In this document: one piece after another, positions 27,005-36,186 of the stretch
How positions within the stretch are numbered: position 1 is the first letter of the stretch
Layout: each line of letters opens with the position of its first letter
Assembly: GCF_024397915.1 (NCBI RefSeq)
Contig: NZ_CP073347.1
Coordinates: 372,001 to 436,000 of the forward strand
Length of the DNA: 64,000 nt
Source: Marinobacterium rhizophilum
GTDB taxonomy: Bacteria; Pseudomonadota; Gammaproteobacteria; Pseudomonadales; Balneatricaceae
Reading direction: 5' to 3'
Notes under the pieces: generated by a model
The model's database searches: none
What the model was told of the DNA's origin: nothing
What the model saw: the letters and a program-made list of their open reading frames with translations, nothing else
Translations under genes and position numbers: made by a program

Positions 27005-28951
27005 ATGCACAGGCCAGACAAGGGAGCACTGCTCGCGGCCCGACCCGGGGGGATTCACGGCGGCCTGACAGGGCGCATCCGGGTGATCAGCATGACGCTG
27101 ATACTGGTGGTCGCGGCCGGGGTGCTGCTGGGCTGGCTGGTACCGCAGGTGGGCGCGCGGCTGCCCGATGGCTGGTTTCTGATGAAGGCCAATACGGCAC
27201 TTGCCTTTTTGCTGTGCCTGGCGAACCAGCTCGCGGCAGGATCGGGCCGGGGCAAATTGGGGCGGGCCGGCGCCTGCGGCTGTGCCTTGCTGGTACTGGT
27301 GCTTGCCGGTACTGCGCTGCTGGGGCATGCCCGCGGGCAGCTTCTCTGGCTCGATACCCTGCTGGCGGCGGATGCCGCGGTCGACCTGCCGGGGCGCATG
27401 TCCATCCAGACGGCGCTGCTGTTCGTGATCGTCAGTCTGACACTGCTGGCCGAGTCCGCCTTGCACGGGCGCTGGCGTAACGCGATTGCGGACTGCCTGA
27501 GCGTCGCCATGCTGGCGATGATCTTCATTATTATTGCCGGTTACAGTTTCAGGGCCTCACAGCTGTTCAGTCAGTCGTCCTTTACGGTCACGTCGTTGCA
27601 GACCCTGGCCTGTTTCGTGGCGCTGGGCGCCCTGGTGCTCATGCGGCGCAGCCGTTGCGGTTTCTTTTCGCTGTTGGTGCGCCAGGGTATCGGCAGTCTT
27701 CTGGTCCGAAAAGCACTGCCGTTTGCGCTGTTGTTGCCCTTTATACTGGTAGGCGGCGCGGTCTACTCGATCCAGGCCGGCTGGTTGCCGGTACCCTATG
27801 CCGCAGCGCTGATTTCCTCTGTGACCTCGATCATGCTGCTGTTGCTGGTCATGCTGCTGGCCTGGCGAATCAGCGATGCCACCGAAGCGCTGGCGGCGTC
27901 CGAGCAACACAATCGTCTGCTGCTGGACGCCGTCGGCGAGGGTATCTACGGCCTTGACCTGGCAGGCCGTGTGACCTTCCCCAACCCTGCGGCCTGCCAG
28001 ATCCTGGGGTACGATGCCGGTGAGTTGCAGGGCATTCACATGCGCACGCTCATTCAGCCCGGCGTGCAGACAAGCGTGCGCAGCGAGACGCTGGATGCGC
28101 CTTGCCGGGTGGAGGATGAATGGTTCTGGCGGCGGGACGGGACCAACTATGCGGTGGAGTATACCCGTACGCCCCTGCGCGCGGACGGCAGGGTGGTCGG
28201 TAGCGTGGTTGTCTTCAATGATGTGACTGAACGCCGCAAGGTCGAGCGCATGAAGGATGAGTTTATCTCCACGGTCAGTCATGAGCTGCGCACTCCACTG
28301 ACGTCGATCAAGGGGGCGCTCGGGCTGATGCTGAGCAACAAGCTGGGAGCGGTGCCGGCACCGGCACAGCAGATGCTCAACATCGCCTATGACAACAGCC
28401 ACCGGCTGGAGCGCCTGATCAATGATTTGCTGGACATCAACAAGATCCAGCTCTCCAGCGGTACTTTTCAGCTCGATCCCGTATCCGTCTCGTCGCTGCT
28501 CGACAATGCCGTCAGTTCGATGCAGGGCTACGCGGACAAGTACGAGGTGCACTGTCGCCGGCAGCCGGATGAACCTGGGGACCTATGGGTGCTGGGTGTT
28601 GAAGGCCGTTTGATGCAGGTCATGTCGAATCTGCTGTCCAACGCCATCAAGTACTCGCCTGCCAATGGCGAGGTGCTGATTGACAGCTGCGTGCAGAACG
28701 ACCGGGTGCGGATCAGTGTGACGGATACCGGGCCTGGCATTGCGGCGAATTTTCAGCACCGCATTTTTGAAAAGTTCTCCCAGGCGGATTCATCGGATAC
28801 GCGCCGCAAGGGTGGCACCGGGCTGGGGCTTGCGATCACCAAGGAAATTGTCGAAAAGCACGGCGGTACCCTGGGGTGCAGCAGTACCCCGGGGGAGGGC
28901 GCCTGCTTCTATTTCGAATTGCCGCTGAGCGCGGCGGCCGTGCCGGCATGA
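27005..28951 (+). CDS. Membrane sensor histidine kinase with PAS domain
   Basis: 648 aa. The N-terminal half (about 20-285) has about seven hydrophobic segments forming an integral membrane sensor. A PAS domain follows (about 300-405, LLLDAVGEGIYGLDLAGRV). The H-box FISTVSHELRTPLTSIKG contains phospho-acceptor His426, and the ATPase domain has LLSNAIKYSP and the G2 box KGGTGLGLAITKEI. No response regulator is adjacent, so the partner is elsewhere. The last bases overlap the next gene (ATGA). Confidence 0.9.
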   Translation: MHRPDKGALLAARPGGIHGGLTGRIRVISMTLILVVAAGVLLGWLVPQVGARLPDGWFLMKANTALAFLLCLANQLAAGSGRGKLGRAGACGCALLVLVLAGTALLGHARGQLLWLDTLLAADAAVDLPGRMSIQTALLFVIVSLTLLAESALHGRWRNAIADCLSVAMLAMIFIIIAGYSFRASQLFSQSSFTVTSLQTLACFVALGALVLMRRSRCGFFSLLVRQGIGSLLVRKALPFALLLPFILVGGAVYSIQAGWLPVPYAAALISSVTSIMLLLLVMLLAWRISDATEALAASEQHNRLLLDAVGEGIYGLDLAGRVTFPNPAACQILGYDAGELQGIHMRTLIQPGVQTSVRSETLDAPCRVEDEWFWRRDGTNYAVEYTRTPLRADGRVVGSVVVFNDVTERRKVERMKDEFISTVSHELRTPLTSIKGALGLMLSNKLGAVPAPAQQMLNIAYDNSHRLERLINDLLDINKIQLSSGTFQLDPVSVSSLLDNAVSSMQGYADKYEVHCRRQPDEPGDLWVLGVEGRLMQVMSNLLSNAIKYSPANGEVLIDSCVQNDRVRISVTDTGPGIAANFQHRIFEKFSQADSSDTRRKGGTGLGLAITKEIVEKHGGTLGCSSTPGEGACFYFELPLSAAAVPA

Positions 28952-29154
28952 AGCAGCCGATCACCGGTTATCACCTCGATGAGCAGGGGGACTGGGTGGC
29001 GCAGCTGGCCTGCGGCCACTTTCAGCACGTGCGGCACAATCCTCCCTGGATGAACAGACCCTGGGTGGTGACCGAGCAGGGCCGGCAGTCGAAGCTGGGT
29101 GTCATGCTTGAGTGCAGGAAATGTGACGCCGGGGAGCCCGTCGATGTCCGTTGA
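28948..29154 (+). CDS. DUF3565 family small protein
   Basis: A 68-aa protein with LACGHFQHVRHNPPW, NRPWVVTEQGRQSKLG and ECRKCD matches the conserved pattern of the DUF3565 family. The Cys-His and CxxC elements suggest a metal site. It is translationally coupled to the sensor kinase by an ATGA overlap. Function is unknown. Confidence 0.8.
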   Translation: MKQPITGYHLDEQGDWVAQLACGHFQHVRHNPPWMNRPWVVTEQGRQSKLGVMLECRKCDAGEPVDVR

Positions 29155-29192
29155 ATGAAGGGCTCAACCGGCGCCCGGGTTGCTGGCGCCTG

Positions 29193-29591
29193 CTATTTCA
29201 GGTCCAGCAGGCGGGCGCGCACCTGCTCGTAATTGAATGCTTCCCCCGCCGCCTCGGCCTCGTGGCGCAGCTCGTCCAGCTGCTGGAAAATATCGAGTTC
29301 ATCGTCCGGCATGAAGTGCAGCAGCTCGCCGCCAAACAGCCAGAACAGGTCCCGCGGCACCAGCGGTACCAGGTCGGGGTAATGTCGTACCAGGCGGGCC
29401 AGAATTTGCTGGCCGGATTCGATATAATCACCGCGCTGCTGCTCCATGTCGGCAACCAATTGCAGCAGTTGCTGCTGGAACTCCGCCTCGTTTTCGGGCA
29501 GCTCGTCCTGGTTGAAGGGCGCGTGGCGCAGCAGGTTGTTGCTGGCGACTTTGAGCAAATTTAGGTGAAACTGAAAATAGTCTGCGATCAT
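29193..29591 (-). CDS. PA2817-type conserved hypothetical protein
   Basis: The 132-aa acidic, all-helical soluble protein (LLRHAPFNQDELPENEAEFQQQLLQLV, FWLFGGELLHFMPDDEL) resembles the family named after Pseudomonas PA2817. It has no known motif or signal peptide. It is convergent with the DUF3565 gene and stands alone on the minus strand. Confidence 0.7.
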   Translation of the reverse strand: MIADYFQFHLNLLKVASNNLLRHAPFNQDELPENEAEFQQQLLQLVADMEQQRGDYIESGQQILARLVRHYPDLVPLVPRDLFWLFGGELLHFMPDDELDIFQQLDELRHEAEAAGEAFNYEQVRARLLDLK

Positions 29592-29825
29592 CGGTGCCTG
29601 GCCTCGGTGGAAGGGGCGTTATTCTAGCAAAGGATGGCCCGGGGGCGAGCCTTGTGCCCTGTCATTTTCTACCTGGGCCGGCGTGCGCTTGAAATCGAAC
29701 GCAACCGGCCGCATATAGAGACCCTCTGACCCCGTCGCCTGTGCCGTCTGATCCACCGGGGAACTCCCGTTGGGCCAGCACACCCATACAGCGTCTCCCG
29801 CAGGCCGAACAGACAGGATGAATAC

Positions 29826-30761
29826 ATGACCGCCGCGCTATCGATACGCAATCTTTGTAAAACCTACGGTAATGGCTTTGAAGCGCTCAAGGGCATCTCG
29901 CTGGAAGTACAGCAGGGCGACTTTTTTGCCCTGCTTGGTCCCAACGGGGCCGGCAAGTCCACCACGCTGGGCATCGTTTCGTCCCTGGTCAACAAGAGCT
30001 CGGGGGAGGTGGAAGTCTTTGGCCACAGTCTGGATCGCGCCCATGCCCAGGCCAAGATGTGTCTGGGCGTGGTGCCCCAGGAGTTCAATTTCAACCAGTT
30101 CGAAAAGGTGATCGATATCGTCACCACCCAGGCGGGCTACTACGGCATAGCGCCGCGCCAGGCGCGGGAACGGGCCGAGTACTACCTGAAAAAGCTGGGC
30201 CTGTGGGACAAGCGCAACCAGGTGTCGCGCATGCTGTCCGGCGGCATGAAACGTCGCCTGATGATTGCAAGGGCGCTGGTGCATGAGCCCAGGGTGCTGA
30301 TTCTCGATGAGCCCACGGCGGGGGTCGATATCGAGCTGCGCCGCTCCATGTGGGCTTTCCTGCAGGAGATCAACCGGGCCGGCACGACCATCATCCTGAC
30401 AACCCACTACCTGGAAGAGGCCGAGAGCCTGTGCCGCAATATCGCCATCATCGACCACGGCCGCATTGTCAAGAACACCAGTGTCAAGGCACTGTTGCAG
30501 CAGCTCAATACCGAGACCTTTATTCTGGATATCGATCCCCCCCAGGGGGCATTGCCGGCGCTGAACGGATACCGGGCGCGGCTCGAAGACGACCATACAC
30601 TGGTGGTGGATGTGGAAAAGAACCAGGGTCTGAGCGGGCTCTTCGCCGAGCTGTCGCAGCAACGCATTGAAGTGCAAAGCATGCGCAACAAGGCCAACCG
30701 GCTCGAAGAGCTGTTCGTTGCCCTGGTGGACAAGAACCTCAAGGATGAAAAACGTGCCTGA
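29826..30761 (+). CDS. ABC transporter ATP-binding protein (YadG-like)
   Basis: 311 aa. The Walker A GPNGAGKST, the signature LSGGMKRR, the Walker B LILDEPTAGVD and the switch His in TTHYLEEA are all present. The C-terminal about 90 residues form an extra domain seen in YadG/CcmA-type exporters. It pairs with the ABC-2 permease encoded 81 bp downstream. The transported compound is unknown. Confidence 0.9.
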   Translation: MTAALSIRNLCKTYGNGFEALKGISLEVQQGDFFALLGPNGAGKSTTLGIVSSLVNKSSGEVEVFGHSLDRAHAQAKMCLGVVPQEFNFNQFEKVIDIVTTQAGYYGIAPRQARERAEYYLKKLGLWDKRNQVSRMLSGGMKRRLMIARALVHEPRVLILDEPTAGVDIELRRSMWAFLQEINRAGTTIILTTHYLEEAESLCRNIAIIDHGRIVKNTSVKALLQQLNTETFILDIDPPQGALPALNGYRARLEDDHTLVVDVEKNQGLSGLFAELSQQRIEVQSMRNKANRLEELFVALVDKNLKDEKRA

Positions 30762-30842
30762 GCCATGTTACGGCACTTTTTTCCCGTTCGCGCCCAGGTC
30801 TTTGGGCCGGCAAAATCTGATTACGTGTAAACAGGAGAGTGC

Positions 30843-31616
30843 ATGAAACCGCGGGAGCTCTTTATTGCTTTCTGGACGATTGTCGTCAAGGAAATACGCC
30901 GATTCATGCGTATCTGGCCGCAGACACTGCTGCCGCCTGCCATCACCATGACACTGTATTTCATTATCTTCGGCAATCTGATCGGCAGTCGCATTGGTGA
31001 GATGGGTGGTTTCGACTACATGGAATACATAGTGCCGGGCCTGATCATGATGTCCGTGATCACCAATTCCTACGGCAACGTCGTATCGTCGTTCTATGGC
31101 ACCAAGTTCCAGCGTAACGTCGAGGAACTGCTGGTGTCACCGATCCCCAACTGGGTCATTCTCAGCGGCTATGTGGTGGGCGGGGTGTCCCGGGGCGTGG
31201 GCGTGGGCCTGATCGTGACACTGCTGTCGCTGTTTTTCACCGACCTTCAGGTGCACCATCTTTTCGTCACCATCAGCATCGTGCTGTTGACCTCGGTGCT
31301 GTTTTCGCTGGGGGGCTTTATCAATGCGGTCTTTGCCAATTCGTTTGATGACATTTCCATCGTGCCGACCTTCGTGCTGACGCCCTTGACCTACCTCGGC
31401 GGTGTGTTCTATTCAATCCAGCTGCTGCCGGAGTTCTGGCAGGGAGTGTCGATGCTGAACCCCATCCTGTACATGGTGAATACCTTCCGCTACGGCATCC
31501 TGGGTGTCAGTGATATCAGTATTGCCTTTGCCTTCAGCATGCTGCTGGCGGTGATCGCTGTGCTGTTCAGCTATTCTTTGTATCTGCTGCAAAAAGGCAA
31601 GGGGATCCGCTCTTGA
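30843..31616 (+). CDS. ABC-2 type transporter permease (YadH-like)
   Basis: The 257-aa integral membrane protein has six hydrophobic helices and the ABC-2 signatures (VPGLIMMSVITNSYGNVVSSFY, LTPLTYLGGVFYSIQLLPEFWQ). It forms an exporter with the preceding ATPase. The stop codon overlaps the TTG start of queF. Confidence 0.9.
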   Translation: MKPRELFIAFWTIVVKEIRRFMRIWPQTLLPPAITMTLYFIIFGNLIGSRIGEMGGFDYMEYIVPGLIMMSVITNSYGNVVSSFYGTKFQRNVEELLVSPIPNWVILSGYVVGGVSRGVGVGLIVTLLSLFFTDLQVHHLFVTISIVLLTSVLFSLGGFINAVFANSFDDISIVPTFVLTPLTYLGGVFYSIQLLPEFWQGVSMLNPILYMVNTFRYGILGVSDISIAFAFSMLLAVIAVLFSYSLYLLQKGKGIRS

Positions 31617-32440
31617 GTCATGAAGATCAGGTGTTGCACCAGTCACCGCTGGGGCAGGGCACCGCCTATGTAAATACCTACGATGCCGGTCAGCTGTACC
31701 CGATTGGACGTAATCTCAATTGGGAAAAACGCGGTATCGAGCGTGCAAGCCTGCCGTTCGCAGGTGAGGATATCTGGAATGCCTACGAGGTGTCCTGGCT
31801 CAACGGCCGCGGCAAGCCGGTGGTGCGCCTGGCGGAGTTTCGCATTCCGGCCAGTTCCAGCCATATCATTGAGTCCAAGTCCTTCAAGCTGTACCTTAAT
31901 TCCTTCAACCTGAGCCGTTTCGAGACCGAAGCCGAGGTTGCCGCACTCATGGTGCGGGACCTGTCCGCCGCTGCGGGCGCGACCGTTGGCGTGTGCCTGA
32001 TCGAGCCTGATGCCAGTGCGCCGATCGGTGCCTTCGAGGGCAGCTGCATCGATGACCTGGATGTGGACATCGAACATTACCAGCCGGCGCCTGAACTGCT
32101 GTGCGCCGCTGGCGAGGTGGTTGCAGAAAGTCTCTACAGTCACCTGCTCAAGTCCAACTGCCCGGTGACCGGCCAGCCGGACTGGGCCAGTATCCAGGTG
32201 CGCTATAGCGGGCCACGCATCGAGCGCGAGGGTTTGCTGCGCTACCTGATCTCGTACCGTGAGCACGGTGACTTTCACGAGCAGTGCGTCGAGAATATCT
32301 TTATGGATATCTGGCAGCAGTGTCGCCCGGAGTCGCTCAGTGTCTACGCCCGCTACGTGCGTCGCGGCGGGCTGGATATAAACCCCTATCGCAGCAGCCA
32401 GCCGGGTGACGCCCCCAACCTTAGGCTGGGTCGGCAGTAA
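31613..32440 (+). CDS. queF: NADPH-dependent 7-cyano-7-deazaguanine reductase
   Basis: This 275-aa bimodular QueF of the long (E. coli-like) type reduces preQ0 to preQ1 in queuosine biosynthesis. The N-terminal half carries YPIGRNLNWEKRGI. The QueF motif is ESKSFKLYLNSFNLSRF. LKSNCPVTGQPDWASI holds the nucleophilic Cys183 that forms the thioimide. The start is TTG, overlapping the stop of the ABC permease gene. No other queuosine gene is nearby, so the ABC link may be positional only. Confidence 0.93.
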   Translation: MSHEDQVLHQSPLGQGTAYVNTYDAGQLYPIGRNLNWEKRGIERASLPFAGEDIWNAYEVSWLNGRGKPVVRLAEFRIPASSSHIIESKSFKLYLNSFNLSRFETEAEVAALMVRDLSAAAGATVGVCLIEPDASAPIGAFEGSCIDDLDVDIEHYQPAPELLCAAGEVVAESLYSHLLKSNCPVTGQPDWASIQVRYSGPRIEREGLLRYLISYREHGDFHEQCVENIFMDIWQQCRPESLSVYARYVRRGGLDINPYRSSQPGDAPNLRLGRQ

Positions 32441-32482
32441 GCGTAGCCATCCCCTTTAGTTCCTGACAGGAGAGCGACATTC

Positions 32483-33043
32483 ATGGATGCACTGGATGCA
32501 TTGATCAACCGCGTATCGATTCCACTGCTGCAAGCGCCGGGTCCGAACGAAGAACAGCTGGAGCAGATGTTCCGCGCCGCGCTGCGGGCGCCGGATCATG
32601 GCGGTATTCACCCCTGGCGCTTCCTGGTGATCGAGGGTGAAGGCCTGGATCGCCTGGGTGAGCTGTTTCTGGCCTCTGCCCGGGCGAAGGACCCGGATCT
32701 GGCGCCGGAGCGTGGCGAGAAACTGCAGAAGGCGCCGCGCCGTGCGCCCATGGTCGTCGTGGTGATTGGCGTTACCCGCGAGCATCCGAAGGTGCCACAG
32801 ATCGAACAGCTCATTTCGGCGGGCTGCGCGGCCAACAACATTGTTACCGCGGCCCATGCCATGGGGGTCGGCGCGATGTGGCGCACCGGAGATCCGGCCT
32901 ATGACCCGCAGGTCCTGCAGGGGCTGGGACTGGGCGAGCACGAATCCCTGGTGGGCTATATCTACCTGGGCACGCCGAGCCGACAGCGTACCACCCAGGC
33001 GCTGGAACCCGCCGATTTTGTGGCCCGCTGGGACGGCGCCTGA
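32483..33043 (+). CDS. Nitroreductase family protein (YdjA-like)
   Basis: A compact 186-aa FMN oxidoreductase: RAALRAPDHGGIHPWRFLVIEG near the N-terminus binds FMN phosphate, and AHAMGVGAMWRTG and LGLGEHESLVGYIYLGTP match the minimal YdjA subgroup. It reduces nitro or related compounds with NAD(P)H; the natural substrate is unknown. It is followed one base later by the hotdog protein, so the two are cotranslated. Confidence 0.88.
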   Translation: MDALDALINRVSIPLLQAPGPNEEQLEQMFRAALRAPDHGGIHPWRFLVIEGEGLDRLGELFLASARAKDPDLAPERGEKLQKAPRRAPMVVVVIGVTREHPKVPQIEQLISAGCAANNIVTAAHAMGVGAMWRTGDPAYDPQVLQGLGLGEHESLVGYIYLGTPSRQRTTQALEPADFVARWDGA

Positions 33044-33044
33044 G

Positions 33045-33536
33045 GTGAGGGCTCCCCCAGACATTGCCGAGTTTCAGCGCTGGCTGCTGGGCCAGATACC
33101 GCTGCTCAATCATATGGGTCTGGGGGCCATTGGGTACGACGGTCAGCGACTCTCGATTCCGGCGGCGCTGGCGCCCAACGTCAACGACAAGGGTACCGGC
33201 TTTGGCGGATCCCAGGCCACCCTGGCCACCATCTGTGGCTGGTCCCTGGCCACGTTGCTGTTGCGGGAACAAGGGCTGGATTGCGACCTGGTGATTGCGG
33301 ACAGTCACCTGGAGTACCTGTCTCCCGTGACCGCCGATTTTGTTGCCCACGCCCGTCTGCCCGATACGGCAAGCCTGGATGCCTTTCTTGAGCGTCTTGG
33401 CAGCAAGCGCAGGGCCCGCCTGGACCTGGTAATCGAGCTGTGTCAGGGGGAGCGGGTAGCCATGCGCATGGCGGGGCGTTATGTCGCCTTGCTGCGTGAT
33501 TCCTCTCCTTCTGGCCAGACTGCCGGCGGCATCTGA
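33045..33536 (+). CDS. YiiD_C-type hotdog thioesterase-like protein
   Basis: The 163-aa protein (GTG start one base after the nitroreductase stop) has the hotdog fold of the C-terminal half of E. coli YiiD: IPLLNHMGLGAIGYDGQRLSIPAALAPNVNDKGTGFGGS, then SHLEYLSPVTADFVAHARL. It is probably an acyl-CoA or acyl-ACP thioesterase; the acetyltransferase half found in YiiD is absent. Confidence 0.75.
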   Translation: MRAPPDIAEFQRWLLGQIPLLNHMGLGAIGYDGQRLSIPAALAPNVNDKGTGFGGSQATLATICGWSLATLLLREQGLDCDLVIADSHLEYLSPVTADFVAHARLPDTASLDAFLERLGSKRRARLDLVIELCQGERVAMRMAGRYVALLRDSSPSGQTAGGI

Positions 33537-33653
33537 GCCCTTCTGTTTTCTTCTTCCGGCCTTAACAGGCTGTTGGCGCCTTCGTGCAAACAGGCGATGC
33601 GGTGATGACCCTGTCGTGCTGAGCGACGGGCGAAACAACGGCTAAAAATAGTC

Positions 33654-33685
33654 TTGACTCTGTAGTTGGGTTTAGGGTTTACCAT
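33654..33685 (+). promoter_or_regulatory. CueR/MerR-type promoter before the copper genes
   Basis: A TTGACT -35 box (33654-33659) and a TACCAT -10 box (33680-33685) are separated by 20 bp, the overlong spacing typical of MerR-family promoters. Sequence flanking the spacer (ACTCTGTA ... TTTAGGGTTTA) resembles CueR operators. No cueR gene is in the window. Confidence 0.5.
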
Positions 33686-33727
33686 GGCCTCGAGCGGTAT
33701 CCATACTGTTAACAGAGCGAGGTTGCC

Positions 33728-33937
33728 ATGACATACGAGTATCAGTTCAATCTGCGGGGTGTTTCCTGTGGTGGTTGCATCCGTGCCATCGAAGCCCGTT
33801 TTGCGGCCTGCGGTGCGATCGATTGGGCACAGTTTGACCTGCAGAGTAAAACCCTTGTGGTGCGCACTGCCGTCTGCAGTGACGCGGTCATTGATCTGAT
33901 TCGGGATGCGGGCTACAACGCCACGCTGGAGGAATAG
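33728..33937 (+). CDS. HMA-domain copper chaperone-like protein (CopZ-like)
   Basis: The 69-aa protein is a single ferredoxin-like HMA domain with the metal motif GVSCGGCIRAI (CxxC at residues 15-18). It would bind Cu(I) in the cytoplasm and hand it to the adjacent ATPase, whose gene starts five bases downstream. The Gly-Gly between the cysteines is less common than Met/Ala-x. Confidence 0.85.
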   Translation: MTYEYQFNLRGVSCGGCIRAIEARFAACGAIDWAQFDLQSKTLVVRTAVCSDAVIDLIRDAGYNATLEE

Positions 33938-33942
33938 CCATC

Positions 33943-36186
33943 ATGAGCAGCATTCACCAGTTTGCCTTGCAGGGTGTGTCCTGTGCGGCCTGCGTGCGCA
34001 GTATCGACAAGGCGTTGCAGGCGCAGGAGGGCATAGAGGCGTTTGCCATCAACTTCGCTGATCGCAGCGCCACGGTGCAGGCCGATATCGAGCCCGGGCG
34101 GATTATCGACTCCATCCGCGCCGCCGGCTACGACGCGCTGCTGGTCGAAGATGACGATGACCAGGAGCAGCTGCGCCGGGCCGAACGGCAACACTATCGC
34201 CAGGTGCTGCGCCGCAGCCTGATCGCACTAGCGCTCGGTGGCGCCATGATGCTGGCCGGCCTGCTGGGCTGGATGCCGGATATTGCCACCGTAGCCGGGC
34301 GCATCGAAGCCCTGGTGATGGGCTTGGTGACGCTGGCAGTGATGGTACTGTGCGCCGGCAATATCTATCGCGGGGGCTGGCGCTCCATCGTGCAGCGCAG
34401 CCTGAACATGGATACGCTGATTGCGCTGGGTACCGGGGCGGCCTGGCTTTACTCCAGCGTCCTGCTGCTGGTGGCGGTCATCGCGCCCGGGCTGCTGGTG
34501 GCGCAGGCGCAGCACCTGTATTACGAGGCGGCGGTGATGATTCTGGGTTTTATCCTGCTGGGGCAGGCGCTGGAATCCCGTGCCCGTGGCCAGACCTCGG
34601 ATGCCATTCGCAAGCTGCTGGACTTGCAGCCACGCACCGCGCGGCGGGTGCGTGATGGCGAAGAAACCGAAGTGCCGGTGGCACTGCTGGTACCGGGGGA
34701 CCAGGTGCGCATCTACCCGGGCGAGCGCATTCCGGTGGATGGCAAGGTGGTGGAGGGCAGCAGCCGGATCGATGAGTCCATGCTGACCGGCGAGCCGGTG
34801 CCGGTGAGCAAGGCCGCCGGTGATACCCTTGTTGGCAGTACCCTCAACGGCAGCGGCAGCCTGCTGATGGACGTCACCCATGTCGGCCGCCAGACGGTGC
34901 TGGCACAGATCGTCGATACCGTGCGCCAGGCGCAGAACAGCAAGCCGGCGCTGGGGCGCCTCGCCGATCGTATCGCCGGGATTTTCGTGCCGGTGGTGAT
35001 TGTGCTGGCGCTAATGACCGCGCTGGTGTGGTGGTGGGTCGGCCCTGAGCCCCGTTACACCTACGCCCTGGTCACCCTAATGACAGTGCTGATTGTGGCC
35101 TGTCCCTGTGCCCTGGGCCTGGCCACGCCCATGTCCGTGATGGTCGGGGTTGGCCGTGCTGCCGGGCGCGGTATTCTGATTCGCAACGGCGATGCGCTGC
35201 AGCGGGCGCGGGATATCACGACCCTGGTACTGGACAAGACCGGCACCATTACCGAAGGTCATCCGGCCGTGACGGACGTGCTGTTGCTGGAGGAATCACG
35301 GCGCGATCAGCTGCTGCACTGGGCCCAGGCTATTGAACGCCGCTCCGAACATCCGCTGGCACAGGCCCTCGCGCGTTACGCCAGCGAACAGGCGGATGGG
35401 GCACGGACGCACGCTCTGGCGCCCGAGGCGTTCGAAGCCGTGTCCGGTGCCGGCGTGAGGGCGCGTATCGACGGGCGCGAGATCCTGCTGGGTAACGCCG
35501 CCTGGCTGGCGGATCTGCAGATCGATAGCAGCGAGCTGGCATCCAGCGCAGAGCAATGGAGTTCCCAGGCGAAATCCCTGGTGTTCATGGCGGTGGATGG
35601 CAAGGCCCAGGCGCTGTTCGCCGTGGCGGACCCGGTCAAGGCCGGTGCGTTTGAGGCCATAGCGCAGCTGCGCGGGATGGGGCTGCGGGTGGTCATGCTG
35701 TCGGGAGACAACCAGCGCAGCGCCGAGGCCGTGGGTCGGGATGTGGGTATCGACCAGGTATTCGCAGGTGTACGGCCAGAAGAAAAGCAGGCAAAAATCC
35801 GTGAGCTGCAGGCGTCTGGCGAGATCGTCGCCATGGTGGGCGATGGTATCAACGATGCGCCGGCCCTGGCCCAGGCCGATATCGGTTATGCCATTGGTAC
35901 CGGTACCGACATTGCCATCGACAGCGCCGATGTCACCCTGATGAGCGGTGCGCTCGCCGGCGTGGTGGAAGCCATCGGTATCTCCCGTGCCACGGTGCGC
36001 AATATCAAGCAGAACCTGTTCGGGGCCTTTGTTTACAACAGCGTCGCCATTCCGGTGGCCGCCGGGCTGCTGTTCCCGCTGACCGGCATGCTGCTTAATC
36101 CGGCGATTGCCGGTGCCGCGATGGCATTGTCATCGGTCACGGTGGTGAGCAATGCCAACCGGTTGCGCTGGATCAGGCTGCATTGA
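33943..36186 (+). CDS. copA: Copper-translocating P-type ATPase
   Basis: 747 aa. An N-terminal HMA domain has GVSCAACVRS (Cys14, Cys17). The eight-helix core carries the CPC ion motif (Cys387, Cys389), the phosphorylated Asp431 in DKTGT, the nucleotide-domain SEHPLAQAL, and the hinge MVGDGINDAPALAQAD. It exports Cu(I) to the periplasm. The final 18 codons (about 36132-36186) and the bases behind them are the founding unit of a repeat array that fills the next 700 bp. Confidence 0.95.
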   Translation: MSSIHQFALQGVSCAACVRSIDKALQAQEGIEAFAINFADRSATVQADIEPGRIIDSIRAAGYDALLVEDDDDQEQLRRAERQHYRQVLRRSLIALALGGAMMLAGLLGWMPDIATVAGRIEALVMGLVTLAVMVLCAGNIYRGGWRSIVQRSLNMDTLIALGTGAAWLYSSVLLLVAVIAPGLLVAQAQHLYYEAAVMILGFILLGQALESRARGQTSDAIRKLLDLQPRTARRVRDGEETEVPVALLVPGDQVRIYPGERIPVDGKVVEGSSRIDESMLTGEPVPVSKAAGDTLVGSTLNGSGSLLMDVTHVGRQTVLAQIVDTVRQAQNSKPALGRLADRIAGIFVPVVIVLALMTALVWWWVGPEPRYTYALVTLMTVLIVACPCALGLATPMSVMVGVGRAAGRGILIRNGDALQRARDITTLVLDKTGTITEGHPAVTDVLLLEESRRDQLLHWAQAIERRSEHPLAQALARYASEQADGARTHALAPEAFEAVSGAGVRARIDGREILLGNAAWLADLQIDSSELASSAEQWSSQAKSLVFMAVDGKAQALFAVADPVKAGAFEAIAQLRGMGLRVVMLSGDNQRSAEAVGRDVGIDQVFAGVRPEEKQAKIRELQASGEIVAMVGDGINDAPALAQADIGYAIGTGTDIAIDSADVTLMSGALAGVVEAIGISRATVRNIKQNLFGAFVYNSVAIPVAAGLLFPLTGMLLNPAIAGAAMALSSVTVVSNANRLRWIRLH

